Part shown: positions 47,092 to 58,674 of the stretch, in pieces
How the letters are laid out: each line of letters begins with the position of its first letter
How positions within the stretch are numbered: position 1 is the first letter of the stretch
Assembly: GCA_015501055.1 (NCBI GenBank)
Contig: JADNYV010000002.1
Location: 248,001 to 312,000, forward strand
Source: Mucidula mucida
Taxonomy: Eukaryota > Basidiomycota > Agaricomycetes > Agaricales > Physalacriaceae
Direction of reading: 5' to 3'
Length of the DNA: 64,000 nucleotides
The notes under the pieces: generated by a model
The model's database searches: none
Told to the model about the DNA's origin: nothing
Seen by the model: only the letters and a program-made list of their open reading frames with translations
Made by a program: the position numbers and the translations under genes

Positions 47092-49050
47092 ATGACCTCG
47101 ACGATACCTGAAAAGTCGGATTATGTGTCCGATGACAACTTGAAGCGCTTACAGGATAGCCCGGACCTTCTTGAGATCGTGAATGATATAGAGTCCGGTG
47201 AAATCAACGAACTCGCTGTTGTGGCTGAAGGAGAAGAAAAGACCTCGTGGTTCGTCTGGACTCTCGTTACTTGCGCTGCAGTCTCCGGTCTGTTGTTTGG
47301 TGCGTACACCTCTGCGATTCGTAGCTTCTAGTATTTATGCAACTCGAAGGTTATGATACTGGAGTTATTTCTGGAGCGTTGGTCACTATCGGCAAGGACC
47401 TAGGCGGATCTACACTCACAAACGGACAGAAAGTAAGAGCCCTCGCAGTTTGTCCTCACTCCCCGACTGAGTATGCGCCTACTAGGAATTCATAACATCT
47501 GCTACAACCCTCGGGGCCCTCCTCGGCGGGCTTGTCGCTGGCGCGATCTCAGACTGGACCGGTAGAAAGCTCGTTCTCTTTGTGAGCGACGTCATCTTCA
47601 TAGGTGGAGCGGTGGCCCAGGCTGTCTGTCACGACGTCTGGAGTATGATTGGCGGTCGTTTCCTTCTTGGGGTTGGTGTCGGTCTTGCGTCATGTATCGC
47701 GCCTCTCTACATCCAGGAACTCGCTCCGACGCGATTGAGAGGTCGTTTGGTGGTCTATAACGTCGTGACCATCACCCTCGGTCAGGTTATCGCGTACGGT
47801 ATCGGGGCGGCGTTCACGCATGTCCATAGTGGTTGGAGATGGATGGTCGGTCTTGGTGCGGTCCCGGCTGCTCTTCAAATGGTATTCCTGATCTTTCTTC
47901 CTGAGAGTCGTACGTCACATTTATCGTGGACGTTGCACGGACTAAATCATGTTTAGCTCGTATCATGTTGATGAGGGGGCAGACGGAATCCGCACGTCGA
48001 ATCATGACCAAGATCTATGTCTATGCCAAGCCGGAAGAGGTAGAGCTCAAGCTCAAGGTCTTGCAGGTCGCCGTCAAGACAAGCATTGAATTACACGCAC
48101 GACGACGTTTATACAGCGTTTCAAGTCCATGATCACTGAACCTGTAAATCGTCGGGCTCTCAGTACGTTCAAATCGCTCTTGCTTCCCTACTTTATCTCA
48201 CACGACAATTAGTCGTTGCATGTGGTTTACAGGCCTTCCAGCAACTCTGTGGTTTCAATACTCTCATGTATTACTCCGCCACCCTCTTTGCATCCATAGG
48301 CTTTGACCAACCAACAGCTGTGGGCCTCATCGTTTCCGGCACTAACTTCCTTTGCACACTCATCGCGCTCAAATGGATGACAAGATTGGACGCCGCCGAA
48401 TAATGATTTGGACGTCCCGGGCATGATCTTTGGCTTGACTCTAGCTAGTATTGCATTCACTGTTCGTTGGTAATTCTACTTCATATAACCGTACTGATAA
48501 TCTTCGTAGACTTGACAATTCACACAGATCACAAGCTCATCAATGGAGAAGAATACCCGACGTCGTGGTCTGCTATCGTATTGTTGTCAATGATCCTGTT
48601 CGTAGGCTCGTACGCCACTGGTCTCGGCAATGTACCATGGCAACAGGGAGAGTTGTTCAGTCTTGAAGGTACCTACACCGTCGTGTCTCCCGTCATCTAA
48701 ACTCTCAACGTCTTTTAGTACGCGGAGTGGGCACGTCACTAGCCACAGCTACCAACTGGGCTGGCAATCTCCTCATCGGGTCTACCTACCTCTCTCTCAT
48801 GGATACCATCACGCCCTCCGGGGCCTTCGGATTCTACGCAGGACTATGTCTCCTTGGGTGGATCTTCGTGTTGTTCTGCTTCCCCGAAACGGCCGGTCTG
48901 AGCTTGGAGGAGGTTAAGATGGTGTTCAGGACAGGATTCGGGATAAATGAGAGCAAGAGGCTCATTGCCGCGAAGAAAGCGCTAAAGAGCGGGCAACATA
49001 CCACTACGACCGAGAGTTCTGATCCTGAAAAGGTCCATGCTCCCGTATGA
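47092..49050 (+). CDS. MFS sugar/myo-inositol transporter (ITR type), reading frame disrupted
   Basis: Twelve-helix proton symporter of the sugar transporter family, closest in motifs to fungal myo-inositol transporters. Start [20 protein letters not shown] at 47092. Seen in order: [149 protein letters not shown] and [15 protein letters not shown]. The conserved protein can be followed only by supplying one base at three places: near 48090 (before [14 protein letters not shown]), near 48379 (WMDKIGRRR) and near 48417 ([10 protein letters not shown]). Each lies next to a short base run. An intron of 44 nt could bypass the first site but not the other two. Pseudogene or assembly error; uptake function cannot be assumed. 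Confidence 0.8.
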
Positions 49051-49157
49051 TAATGTTTGACGAACATTGATATTGAATGACATTAATTGACAATGGTGTT
49101 GTACACATCCAAGAAAGTTTGTATATACCGAGGAGAAATCATGAGAGCGTAGCAGAA

Positions 49158-50699
49158 TCACGGAACGAAAACGACAATAAGGGTGTTAACACATAGTTTC
49201 TCCAACGAGGGCCCGGAAACGAAGGGGACACGCTCTTTACCCAAGGCCCCTCCATCAGTAAGGACGGTGACGTCCGCCTCTGGTAAAGGCAACGCGCCGC
49301 TAGCCTCAATTCTGTGTCGGAGATTGACCACTTGGTCGGCGTCAGGCAAACCGAAGGCGCCCCGCATCGCTGGCGTGCCCATCGTAAGAGGATATGCCGG
49401 CATTGGACTGTACATTGTAGGACCAGGCGCGCTCACGTCCTCGCTTAGAGACTCGACGGTCTGGTCAACAGCCCAGATGTATCCACCGGCTGTCCAGTGC
49501 AACTCGGGATTGAGTTTGTAGAGCTTCAGCGCGTGATACAGTATCGAATCGCCACCTTTGAGCTAGATACGACGGTTAGTTGCCTTTGCCGATGAGATGA
49601 CAAGGAGACAGTAACTCACATGTGGGACGATGGATTCCGCGAGGACTTCTGCTGGATTGACACCGTAGTCATGGCAGAGGAAGAAGCCAATCTTTCGCCC
49701 TCTCGACATGTTTAATACTGGCGCCAGCAAATCAAAGAGACCATCGCTTGGATTAATGAGAGGTTCCGCAGCAGCACCAACGCCCGTCCCAAACGACTTG
49801 AGATAGACACCATAGAGGATAGAAACTCTGCATCCCTTCTCCACGGTCTCTACTTCATAATCGCAGTCCGTGAGGAATGCCGTCCACTCCATGTCACCCG
49901 TCTTGCCGCCACGGCCGTAGTACTTCTCTTCTGCACCGTAGCTCTCCGAGCGCACAATCATGCACCCGCCACGGAAACGGACGGGTAACGTGACGCTGAG
50001 CGTAGCCACACGCCCGTCGTTACGGAGGGTTCTGGACTGAGGACCCATCCGTCCACCGGAGGACACCACCTCAAGGCGGTCACGCACGGCTGTAAGATAA
50101 TGGCCTTCGGGCAAGTTGGGAAATAGGGTGGTGCGAACCGCCGCAAGAATAGGATGATTAGCAATCTCCAGGGAGGTGGTCAAGGGCAGATTGGGTGGAT
50201 AGAATAGGGATTCATGGTCTGCGTATGAATCGAGGTCGGAGGTTTGGTGAGGACGACATGCGGCAATCAGCACGTCGAGTGCAGGTGGTGTGTTGTAATC
50301 GACATCGATCGGGAAATCGAGTGAATGTGTTATGCCACTCTATAGAAAGAGCGGCGGTGAGTCATTATCAATGAAGGTCGGGTGTACACGAACCTTGGTG
50401 CGGAAGAACAAGACGAGTTGAGAAGGGTCTAAAGGTATACGACCCGATATGGAGAAGACTGTGTTCTTTGCAGCGAGTAAGCGAGATACATGATCGCGAT
50501 AAACGAGTTCATTATCGAAGCCGGCGGGAGGTAGAGGCATTGCGAGAGACTGTTGCCGACGAGGTGTCCTGGTGCGGCGTTCAATGTGGAAATCACTTGT
50601 GCTCGAACTAGCGTAAGCGAATGGTAGAGGCGGATCGGGAACGCGACCATAGATCGACGGACTGGAGGCTCTACTGTGGCTGCTGGGTGCAATGATCAT
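49158..50699 (-). CDS. Conserved protein resembling 2OG-Fe(II) oxygenase-like basidiomycete family
   Basis: Start MIIAPSSHSRASSPSIYGRV at 50699, stop at 49158; three or four exons, about 440 residues. The N-terminal 60 residues are disordered, then LVYRDHVSRLLAAKNTVFSI. The central part (ILAAVRTTLFPNLPEGHYLT, RVATLSVTLPVRFRGGCMIV, TAFLTDCDYEVETVEKGC, RVSILYGVYL) follows the strand pattern of fungal proteins with a prolyl-4-hydroxylase-like double-stranded beta-helix, where the usual form reads GGxLxVRH...WAAFYSDxxHEVxxVxxGxRVTLTYNL. Here the metal-binding His position is Tyr and no HxD pair is visible, so it may be a non-catalytic relative. The C-terminal part (HWTAGGYIWAVDQTVESLSE) is unassigned. 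Family link is moderate; function unknown. Confidence 0.6.
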
Positions 50700-51098
50700 G
50701 GTCGACTGAAGGGTAATATGTGGAGAGGAGTAGTGGCGATTGTATCGACTTTGTAGTCAGCTATGAAAGGGTGGCACTGTTGTACACGCCGAAACAACGT
50801 GTACGAGTGATCGATCTTTAGATAGCGGCGACGTGCGGTGCAGTACTTGCAGCAACTTTCACAATAAATAACATCGTGCACGAGCTGCGGCGCGGGGACG
50901 TCGAATGACAACGGGTGATGTACTCCGGATAACCTAGGGAACATCAGAGTTCGAACTGGACGTAGGTCAAGCCCAAGAATATATGGCACAATCCAAGAAA
51001 TCTAGATGGCTGCTCGGTCAATTCATGGAAATAGATACCGTAGGGCGTACGGACAACATCGCTCCGGTTTCAAGAAGTGGGGTGGAGGAAGCGGGTCT
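50700..51098. other. Intergenic, promoter of the oxygenase-like gene
   Basis: About 400 bp between the RRN6-like stop codon and the oxygenase-like start (both minus strand genes). No gene recognised. Confidence 0.4.
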
Positions 51099-54000
51099 TC
51101 AAAAGCCACCCAATCGCTTCTTCGGCTGTTTCTTCTTTAGCGGAAGTGGTCGGCCACCATGGGGTCCAGGAAGGACTTGTGTGCTCGCTATAGGCTCTTG
51201 TGACATTTGCGAGTACTCGACGGTAACCGGAACTTGTGATTGGGTGAATGCGCGTGAAGAAGTCATCATTGACTGCGAGCCGAAAATGGGTGGCCCTTTG
51301 CGCGCGGTGAGTATCGGCGGAGGTGCAGCTAACGCACTCGCAGCGAGGATTGCAGGAGGAGCTTGCGGTTTGAATTGGGTAGTAGAAGTGAAGCCTCGCG
51401 TCTTGGGTTTAGACGGTACGGGCTTTTCAGACTGCCCTCCGGTATTGTCGTAGGGATCCACATAAACGAAGAGCTCCGGATCGATTCCGATATCCCAATC
51501 TTTGAGGAGTAGCCGAACACCAAGAGGACAGGACATTTCCTCTGGTTCTATCTCGGCTTCCATATCTTCATCCGTGTCCTCCTCCTTCCCTCCTTCGCGC
51601 TCTTTGACGAATATTTTGGACTTTGGTACAGGCTGCAGGTAATGGAAGGTGACGGGCGGGGGTTCAGCATCGATGGAAAGAGCTTCGGTCATAGTTTCGA
51701 TATCGTCCGGTACGGAGGGCGCGGGCTTGAACGAACGTGGAGAAAAAATATGTCCAGACATAGCTAAATCAAGCGCCAGATGTTCACGAGCCTTTTCCCC
51801 TCGTATACTTGCCTGAACTGGGACGCCCGGATCTTGCATGTCGTACTCTGTGAGATGCTCTGATATTTCATCGATATCATCAGAGATAGTCGAATCGAAG
51901 ACTCGCAATGTGTTGTTGATGTTTCGATGCCAGGCTGCACCTGTACTGAGCGAGTCACCAGACAATCGGCCCTGTTGGAAAGCACGGTAGCCTCGAGTTG
52001 AGCTGATGATGCTTCCAGAAAGGAAGTCGGACCGATACGACTTTTCTGGTTCATCGCCAGCGCGAAACAGAATGTCATATCTAACCGATGGTCAACATTC
52101 GTAGAAGAGCTTTGATCAGAAACTAACGTATTCAACATATGCTCCAAGGGTATATTTGTTTCCTGCCAGAAATCTGGTGCTTGGTCAATCAATTCATATA
52201 CCGCCTTCGACTTCTTGTCCTCTTTCTGTTCCCCTTTGATCATGTCTTTGCACATCCCTACGGAGGGGTGAGCACCAGGCAGACAATAACATACGCAGAC
52301 ATACGCGTATAAACAGCGGAGAAGTCTTCCTCCATATGATCTCTCTGACCAAGAGGACCGAGCACTGGTTGGAGTTTGGACGCTTGCTCGTTCAATTTCA
52401 CGACATTTGTAGACCACTTGTGAGTGCCCAGGAAGAATCCATCCTCGCTAGGAAACCCGCAGTTTGCTCGTTGTATACCGCCGTCGCCAAAGAGTCTGAA
52501 CATGCTGAAGGAATCGTTCACACCTGGAGGACAAACCAAGGTTTGTCCCAGCATGGGTCCATCTGCCTTGAAAGCCGATGTCAAATTGTAAGGCAGGCTA
52601 TTCACATAGAGATAATCATGGTCATGGGTCCGCGAAACATCGTACACGTTAACCATACCATTCTTCAAAGATGTCAACAATGTTAGGGAATCTATGTCAC
52701 GCGGTGAGACGAGGAAGCTATGAATCGAACAGATCTACCTTGACCTAGACGCAGCGTGCGACTCTCCAGTGTCCTGTCGTATCGTCGATTGTGCTGATAT
52801 CCGAGTAGCGGCTTTTTGGGGAAACGGTGGTCTATCCAGAGGAGGCGAGAAGTAGAGCAGAGTCTGATCATATGTCCGTCTTGACCTTCCATGGCAGTGA
52901 TAGTTTCAGTGGGTTCGTGAAGAGAGAATAGTTGGGTGAATTTCTCATCCACCTGAAAATTGTCAGATTGATGCATAGAACAAGAACAATGCAATATACT
53001 CGGGTGTCTAACTGTCGCAATACCTTGCCTGACGTGAGGAGACAGCTAGACGACAATCCAGTGGTTGCGATGCGCCAAAAGTCATCAGAAGACACTTCTG
53101 ACAGGGAGCCCAATTCAGAGTAATCAAATACGCTGATATAGTAAGCTCAGTCAGCTGAAAGAAGAGCGAGAGACGAGAGGCGCACACTGTAGATTCCGAA
53201 GTTACAAAATCGTTTGAATATACTACACCCTGATCGTTAACCACAAATGCATTAGTAAACGAGGGAAACTTGAGGTCTACAATTGGACGACCTCCAAGGT
53301 CGGAAGGGGATATTTCAGTCAACTCTTGGACTGTTGGCGCAAGTGGAACTCTCGTCTTCATTTCTAATATTGACACTGTGCTATGTGTCCTGACGGCGAA
53401 GATGGGGTCTGTTGTACGTGTCAATCAAGACTTAGATAACGCGCCGGTTGCTCACTTCTTCCAGCTGTAGTGGGAACTAGATTCGGAGAGACGATTTGAG
53501 TGATCGGTGTAGAAAACGTTCGAACCGGGATGGCGCTTGGTTTGAAAATGTTCCCATGTGAGAAAGGAGAAATGTCTGCCGCGTCGTCAATTCACAGTGT
53601 GGCAAAAACAACAGATACACTCACTAAGGTCACAAAAAGCTCGCCCATAGGAAACGCAAGGTATATGTCTCTTGGTGAGAGGGCTCGGTACTGGACAATA
53701 GGCTCAATCAAGTTTCCGTTTATGGGATCAAATTCTCCAAGTTCAGCAAGTGCTTTGGCATCGTTCTCGATCTCTTCTCGCATCAGCTCGGAGGTCACAT
53801 CGACGTCCGGAAAGTGAGTTCTCAAGAAATTAGCCTATTGAAGAGTGAGAGAAGACCTAAGGGATAAGTGAATGCTTACACCCTGTTCCACACGACGGTG
53901 ACTTGGAAGCTGAGGCAGAGTAGGGTCTGGCGAACGCGTGGCGGGAAAGACGTTGACGAATTGCGTGGATTGAAGACGGGGTTTGGCATCTATGACAAGG

Positions 54001-54222
54001 TGAGAAACGAACGCAGTGGTATCATGAGCGCATACATTGGTTCCTCAAGAGGGACGACCAAGCAAAACGACCGTCCTGGTCTGACTTTTTAAGAGTCAAG
54101 GCTTCGACCAGACCATCTCCCAAGTTTGGGTGATTGAAGTGGGTATTCTCATTTTTCTTGCCCTTGCCCTCTTTCCTTGATAAGTCCTCGAGGGTTCTAT
54201 CATCTGAGGGCCAGAATTCCAT
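51099..54222 (-). CDS. RRN6: RRN6-like RNA polymerase I transcription initiation factor
   Basis: Probable core-factor subunit for rDNA transcription. Start MEFWPSDDRTLEDLSRKEGK at 54222, stop at 51099; about 14 exons and 850-900 residues. The N-terminal part includes HFNHPNLGDGLVEALTLKK, NFLRTHFPDVDVTSELMREE and LGEFDPINGNLIEPIVQYRA, a layout seen in fungal RRN6 proteins. The middle has beta-propeller-like strands (FAVRTHSTVSILEMKTRVPL, DLKFPSFTNAFVVNDQGVVY, NMVNVYDVSR-like) and a helical part (QAPDFWQETNIPLEHMLNTL). The C-terminus is disordered and acidic (EEDTDEDMEAEIEPEE) and ends in the basic GPHGGRPLPLKKKQPKKRL motif common to basidiomycete RRN6-like proteins. Sequence is poorly conserved in general, so the name rests on layout rather than on catalytic residues. 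Divergent from uL3m. Confidence 0.6.
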
Positions 54223-54317
54223 TGCATTTGTGTTTTTGAGATTTTTCGTTGAGGGAGCAGGAACAACAAATATTGATTCCGATCTGCGTTTGTCACATAA
54301 CGCACTCTCATCCCGAC
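54223..54317. promoter_or_regulatory. 95-bp bidirectional promoter interval (RRN6-like/uL3m)
   Basis: Start codons of the divergent Pol I factor and the mitoribosomal gene are 95 bp apart. No TATA box seen. A shared promoter would couple two ribosome-production genes. Confidence 0.45.
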
Positions 54318-55450
54318 ATGTTCAAGGTCGGTAAAAACTTGATAAACTTGTCTCCTTTTCGACGTCTACACACGAGCATAAGGCTTTGCGCGTCACCGGC
54401 GGCGTCTACCTCTGTGGTGCCGCCAAAATGGACACCGCTCTCCGTGAGGACTGGGGTTATTGCGCGTAAACGCGGGATGGCTGCTCTGTGGAACGACCAA
54501 GGTGTCCGGATACCTGTGACAGTCCTTCAGGTGCGCTTTGGTGCTTCCCCGTTGGAAAAGTGTTGAACGCAAACTAGGTGGACCATTGTCAAGTTACGGG
54601 CAATATACGGACACCCCGAGGAAATGGTACAGAATACCATGCAGTGCAACTGGCGGCATCCGATAAACCCCCAAAAACAACGACGGTGCAGATGAAAGGA
54701 CATTTTAGGAAGGCTGGCGTTTCCCCAAAGCATATCGTTAAAGAGTTTCCTGTGACGCCGGACGCGCATGTCCCAGTCGGTCCGTGAAGCACCTCTTCCT
54801 ATAACTTTCTCTTACGGGTCTGCCAGGTACAACGCTATCAGCTATACATTTTGTCCCGGGACAGTTTGTCGACGTAACAGCAACTTCGTATGTCCTTGAG
54901 AAACTTTTGCTTTCATGTCATTCATACCGATTTCTAGTATCGGTAAAGGTTTCCAAGGTGGAATGAAGCGCTGGGGTTTCAAAGGTTTACGTGCAAGTCA
55001 TGGTGTTTCGAAAGCGCATCGTTCTTCTGGTTCGACTGGTCAACATCAGGTAGCGGTGTCACGCCTTCAATATTTCCCCTCTCTAACTCTATCGTTGCAT
55101 AGGATCCTGGACGTGTATTCCCCGGCAAGAAGATGGCGGGAAGGATGGGAGGGACTCGTATCACGGTGCAGAATCTCGCGGTTCTGCGGATTGACACGGC
55201 TCTGAACTTGGTCTACCTTGGTGGCTCTTTACCGGGCGTGGATGATGCACACGTCCTTGTACGCGACGCCAAAAAGAAGATGATCTTCCGCAGCCAGCAC
55301 AATCAAATGAAGGGATTGTATGAAAAGGTTTTGCCTACGGGTGTCGACGACCTTCCCTTCCCAGCCGGGACTGTGCAGATGGCGAAGAGTATGCCTTCCA
55401 TTGTCGAGGCGCCTTCGTACCGTAGAAGCCCATTTATTCCACGCGAATAG
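54318..55450 (+). CDS. MRPL9: Mitochondrial large-subunit ribosomal protein uL3m
   Basis: Mitoribosomal protein L3. Start [20 protein letters not shown] at 54318, with a basic, Ser/Leu/Arg-rich mitochondrial presequence up to about residue 30. Then [20 protein letters not shown] and [16 protein letters not shown] across the first intron; [51 protein letters not shown] and the signature [20 protein letters not shown] followed by [17 protein letters not shown]. Ends [11 protein letters not shown] at 55450. Five exons, about 300 residues, as expected. It is followed in tandem by EXO1 after 114 bp. Confidence 0.93.
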
Positions 55451-55564
55451 ATTATATCTCTTTAATAACACTGTTTGCACTGCGTATACAAAGGGCTTGG
55501 TTTACGCGATCACGCGTTGTGCCGTTTCGCGGCTTTAAACTCTCCACCTCCATGTTAACCAGAG

Positions 55565-57988
55565 ATGGGCATCTCTGGTCTCCTCCCGGCTCTCAAATCG
55601 ATTCAACAAACAAAGTCACTTTCCGACTTTGAGGGGAAAACTGTAGCGGTTGACACTTATGCCTGGTTGCACAGAGCCGTGCATACATGTGCCATTGAAC
55701 TGGCGACGGACAAGCCAACCACCAAGTACGTGCACCTCATTCCGGCGTCCTTCTACTCTCAACAGCAGCCAGATATGTCCACTATATCATGGAGAGAGTC
55801 AGAATATTGCGGCACCATGGCGTTGAACCATACATGGTTTTCGACGGTGGCCCGTTGCCTGCCAAGAAAGAGACGGAGGTATCCAGAAAGGCGAAGAGAG
55901 AGGAAGCATTGGCGAAAGGCAGAGCACTCCACGCTCAAGGAAAGCAAGCCCAGGCGCGCGAAGCTTTTGTCAAATGTGTCGATGTCACCCCGCAAATGGC
56001 ATTTCAGTGTATAAAGGTGCGCAGTGGCATCGTCACGCGACAGCGCTCTTAACAACCTCAACACAGGCACTCAGAGCTGAGAATGTTGCATACGTTGTCG
56101 CGCCCTACGAGGCTGACGCCCAGATGGCCTACTTGGAGCGTGTCGGGCTCGTCGACGCGATCATCACTGAGGACTCTGATATGCTCGTCTTTGGCTGCAA
56201 GAACGTGCTCTACAAGCTCGACACAGTACAGCGCACTGTCATATCCATCTCCCGCGCCGACTTCTCCTCAGTACGCAGCGACGGTATCATCCTCACTAAT
56301 TGGTCCGACAAACAGTTTCGCACCATGGCGATTCTGAGCGGATGCGACTACCTTGCGAGTATCCCGGGTATTGGACTCAAAACAGCGTGCACTTTGCTGC
56401 GTAAATGGAAAACAGTAGAGCAAGTGGTCCGTGCAATAGCCTTGGAGGGCAAAAAGAACGTACCGCGAGGTTACCTGGACAACTTCAAGCTAGCGGAAAA
56501 GTGTTTTCTTCACCAGCGCGTTTATGATCCCGAAAAGCAGAGACTTGTCCATCTGACCGATGTCGACGACGATTGGAACGCTGCTTTCGATGCTCATGTT
56601 GGAGGGTAGGTCGAATTTACGCGTCTTTGGATCCGATTGACGCGTCTTGTAGTGATATCGAAGCATCTATAGCCAGAAAACTGGCCATGGGTGAAATAAA
56701 TCCCATTACTTTGTTACCAATGGAGGACATCAACCCCGCGTTCACCCCTCGTCTACACTCTAAAGGGCTCCAGTTCGTGAAGCAAGAAAAAAAGACAAGG
56801 GGAAAGCAAAGGTTGGAGCTTCAGAAGGCATTCTCAGCTTCTTCGGTCCATATTCCTTTGCAGTTGTGAACTCAGCGCTGAAATCACGTACAGGTCCGAA
56901 TGCCAAAATACCTCAGGCACCCAAGTCACCCTCCAAAACTCCACTAGTCGTCGGGAAGCGAATGAGCGTGGGCAAAGCCAGTGGGAAGAGGACCTTGGCT
57001 GATGCCATGGACGAAGATGTACGCGTGAAAAAGCACAGGACTGAGAACACGCTGTCCAAATTCTTCTCTCAGAAGACTGGTCCCTCAACGCCTGGAGCTG
57101 GCCCTTCCCGTTTTGTCAAGGAGAAGGAAAATATCCCAGTCATCGACTCTGACGACGACGACGATAATTCTGTTCTCGTCAACGGACATGTTGACATGCA
57201 GATGGAGATCGACGTTGACGAGGTATTGCTCATCCAAGAAAACAGTGTTGATCAAGAGGATGGGTATCTATCCCCCACACCATCGCAGTCCCTAGATGTT
57301 GACGATCTATCTTCGCCCGTCCGTCCGTCACGTTCTTCAGACAAAGGCAAATGCAGATCGCTGGATGACATCGACTTTGGCGCAGATGTCCTGTCAAGTC
57401 CACCGGCTGTCACTCCTCGAAGATCTCATTCTTTCGACATACCACGAGTGCTGTGTAGCGATACGCCGCCCGTTGTCTGTGACCTGCGGAAGTCCTTGGG
57501 AGTAGACGACATAGAGTCCGATTTGTCATCCCCCTCCAGACCGCATTTCGCGACGCCTCCCAATCTTACACCGCCTAGCGCGAAGGAAGAGGACGACGAA
57601 GACGAACTAAAGGACGCAGAGGTTTTGGTGACGCGGAAGCAGGTCAAGCGGCAGACGGCCGTCGCTGAAGGATGGAAGAAGAGATTTGCGTTCACGTCGC
57701 TGAATCGCAGCAATACCAACATTACGCCCGCTGGACGACACCGAGGTGTCCACCCTTACTTCCCTACTCCGCCACATTCAGCTCCTACGGGGTATCGTAC
57801 ATCTCTAGTGTTTGTTGACACCTTGAAGAAGAAGAACTCGAGAGATAGCTCGCCGATATTGGGCGCTAGCAGGCGCGGAGAATCAGATGGCCCGACCTCT
57901 GGAGCTAAAGCAAAGCTCGCGAAGTTCAGGTGTGTCAAAGCGGCTATCGTTATCTTCCATGAGCGCTGACAGATAACTCAGGTTCTGA
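55565..57988 (+). CDS. EXO1: Exonuclease 1 (EXO1), XPG/FEN1 family
   Basis: 5'-3' exonuclease and flap endonuclease for mismatch repair, end resection and recombination. Start MGISGLLPALKSIQQTKSLS at 55565. N-nuclease: GKTVAVDTYAWLHRAVHTCA, then after a ~50-nt intron YVHYIMERVRILRHHGVEPY and VFDGGPLPAKKETEV. I-nuclease: APYEADAQMAYLERVGLVDA, IITEDSDMLVFGCKNVLYKL, the helix-hairpin-helix ILSGCDYLASIPGIGLKTAC. Acidic metal ligands (the Asp of VDTYA, EADAQ, EDSD, CDY) are present. The long disordered tail holds LSKFFSQ (Mlh1- or PCNA-box-like) and VIDSDDDDD (SUMO-interaction-like). At the A7 run 56787-56793 the frame is one base short of joining KGKAKVGASEGILSFFG. A terminal intron (57914-57981, branch CTGAC) gives the end KFRF; without it the frame stops at 57969. 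Confidence 0.9.
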
Positions 57989-58091
57989 TGATGGACGTGG
58001 CGTAATTAATTGCATCTTGTATCGTGAATATTTTGGATTAGAATACACAAGTGAGAATGTACATAACAATCCGATTGAGCGAATTCGATGA

Positions 58092-58620
58092 TTACAAAGG
58101 GAAGTCACCAGAAGGCTCCTCGAGTACTCGAAATGTTTGAGGGCAAAGTAGCAAAATCTCCTTAGTACGTGCATATCGTTCAAGTTCACGGCATTGTGCC
58201 TCATGAAACGAGGCAAAGGGAGAGAGAGTTCGGGATTCAGGCTCACCGACAAGTCCGTCTGACAAGTATCGTACAGTCCAAAATAGCACATACAGCATGG
58301 CTTGCGTAACCCGATTGCACCATAATCGCCAAAGGTCGCTCGCACAGCGGACAAGTGGATCAAACGAGTGGATCAGAAGAAGAGACGGCCTCCCTATCAG
58401 CAGTGCTTCGAAATCTTCCGCTATTCAAAACTATCAGTATGAATAGAGCCAGGGCCTGAGTATCGCCTCCCTTTTGACAGTCGTCTTACCCACGCACGCA
58501 ATAACAAGGCCCGGATGTTCTTGATTGCCACTTGGCGGTACGTCGGTCGCGGTCTCGTTCTTAGCGACCACGGAGTGGGAGTCCAGATGACAATAAGTTG
58601 AGAGTAACGATATATGGTAC
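58092..58620 (-). CDS. Possible small spliced gene of unknown function
   Basis: Two segments join across a 69-nt intron (about 58431-58499, donor GTAAGA, acceptor GAATAG) to give one continuous frame: VAKNETATDVPPSGNQEHPG into AEDFEALLIGRPSLLLIHSF, CASDLWRLWCNRVTQAMLYV, FASFHEAQCRELERYARTKE and the end VLEEPSGDFPL at 58092. The amino-acid pattern (amphipathic, balanced composition) looks coding, but I recognise no family. The true start is not found; the frame stays open upstream into the 3' end of GID4 on the same strand (ATG at 58757), so it could be a separate gene with an overlapping start or an alternative 3' part of the GID4 transcript. Confidence 0.35.
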
Positions 58621-58674
58621 AGACAGCGGTAAATAGAGCACAGAAAGAGGTGTCCGAAGAGGGTGGGGAGGGTA

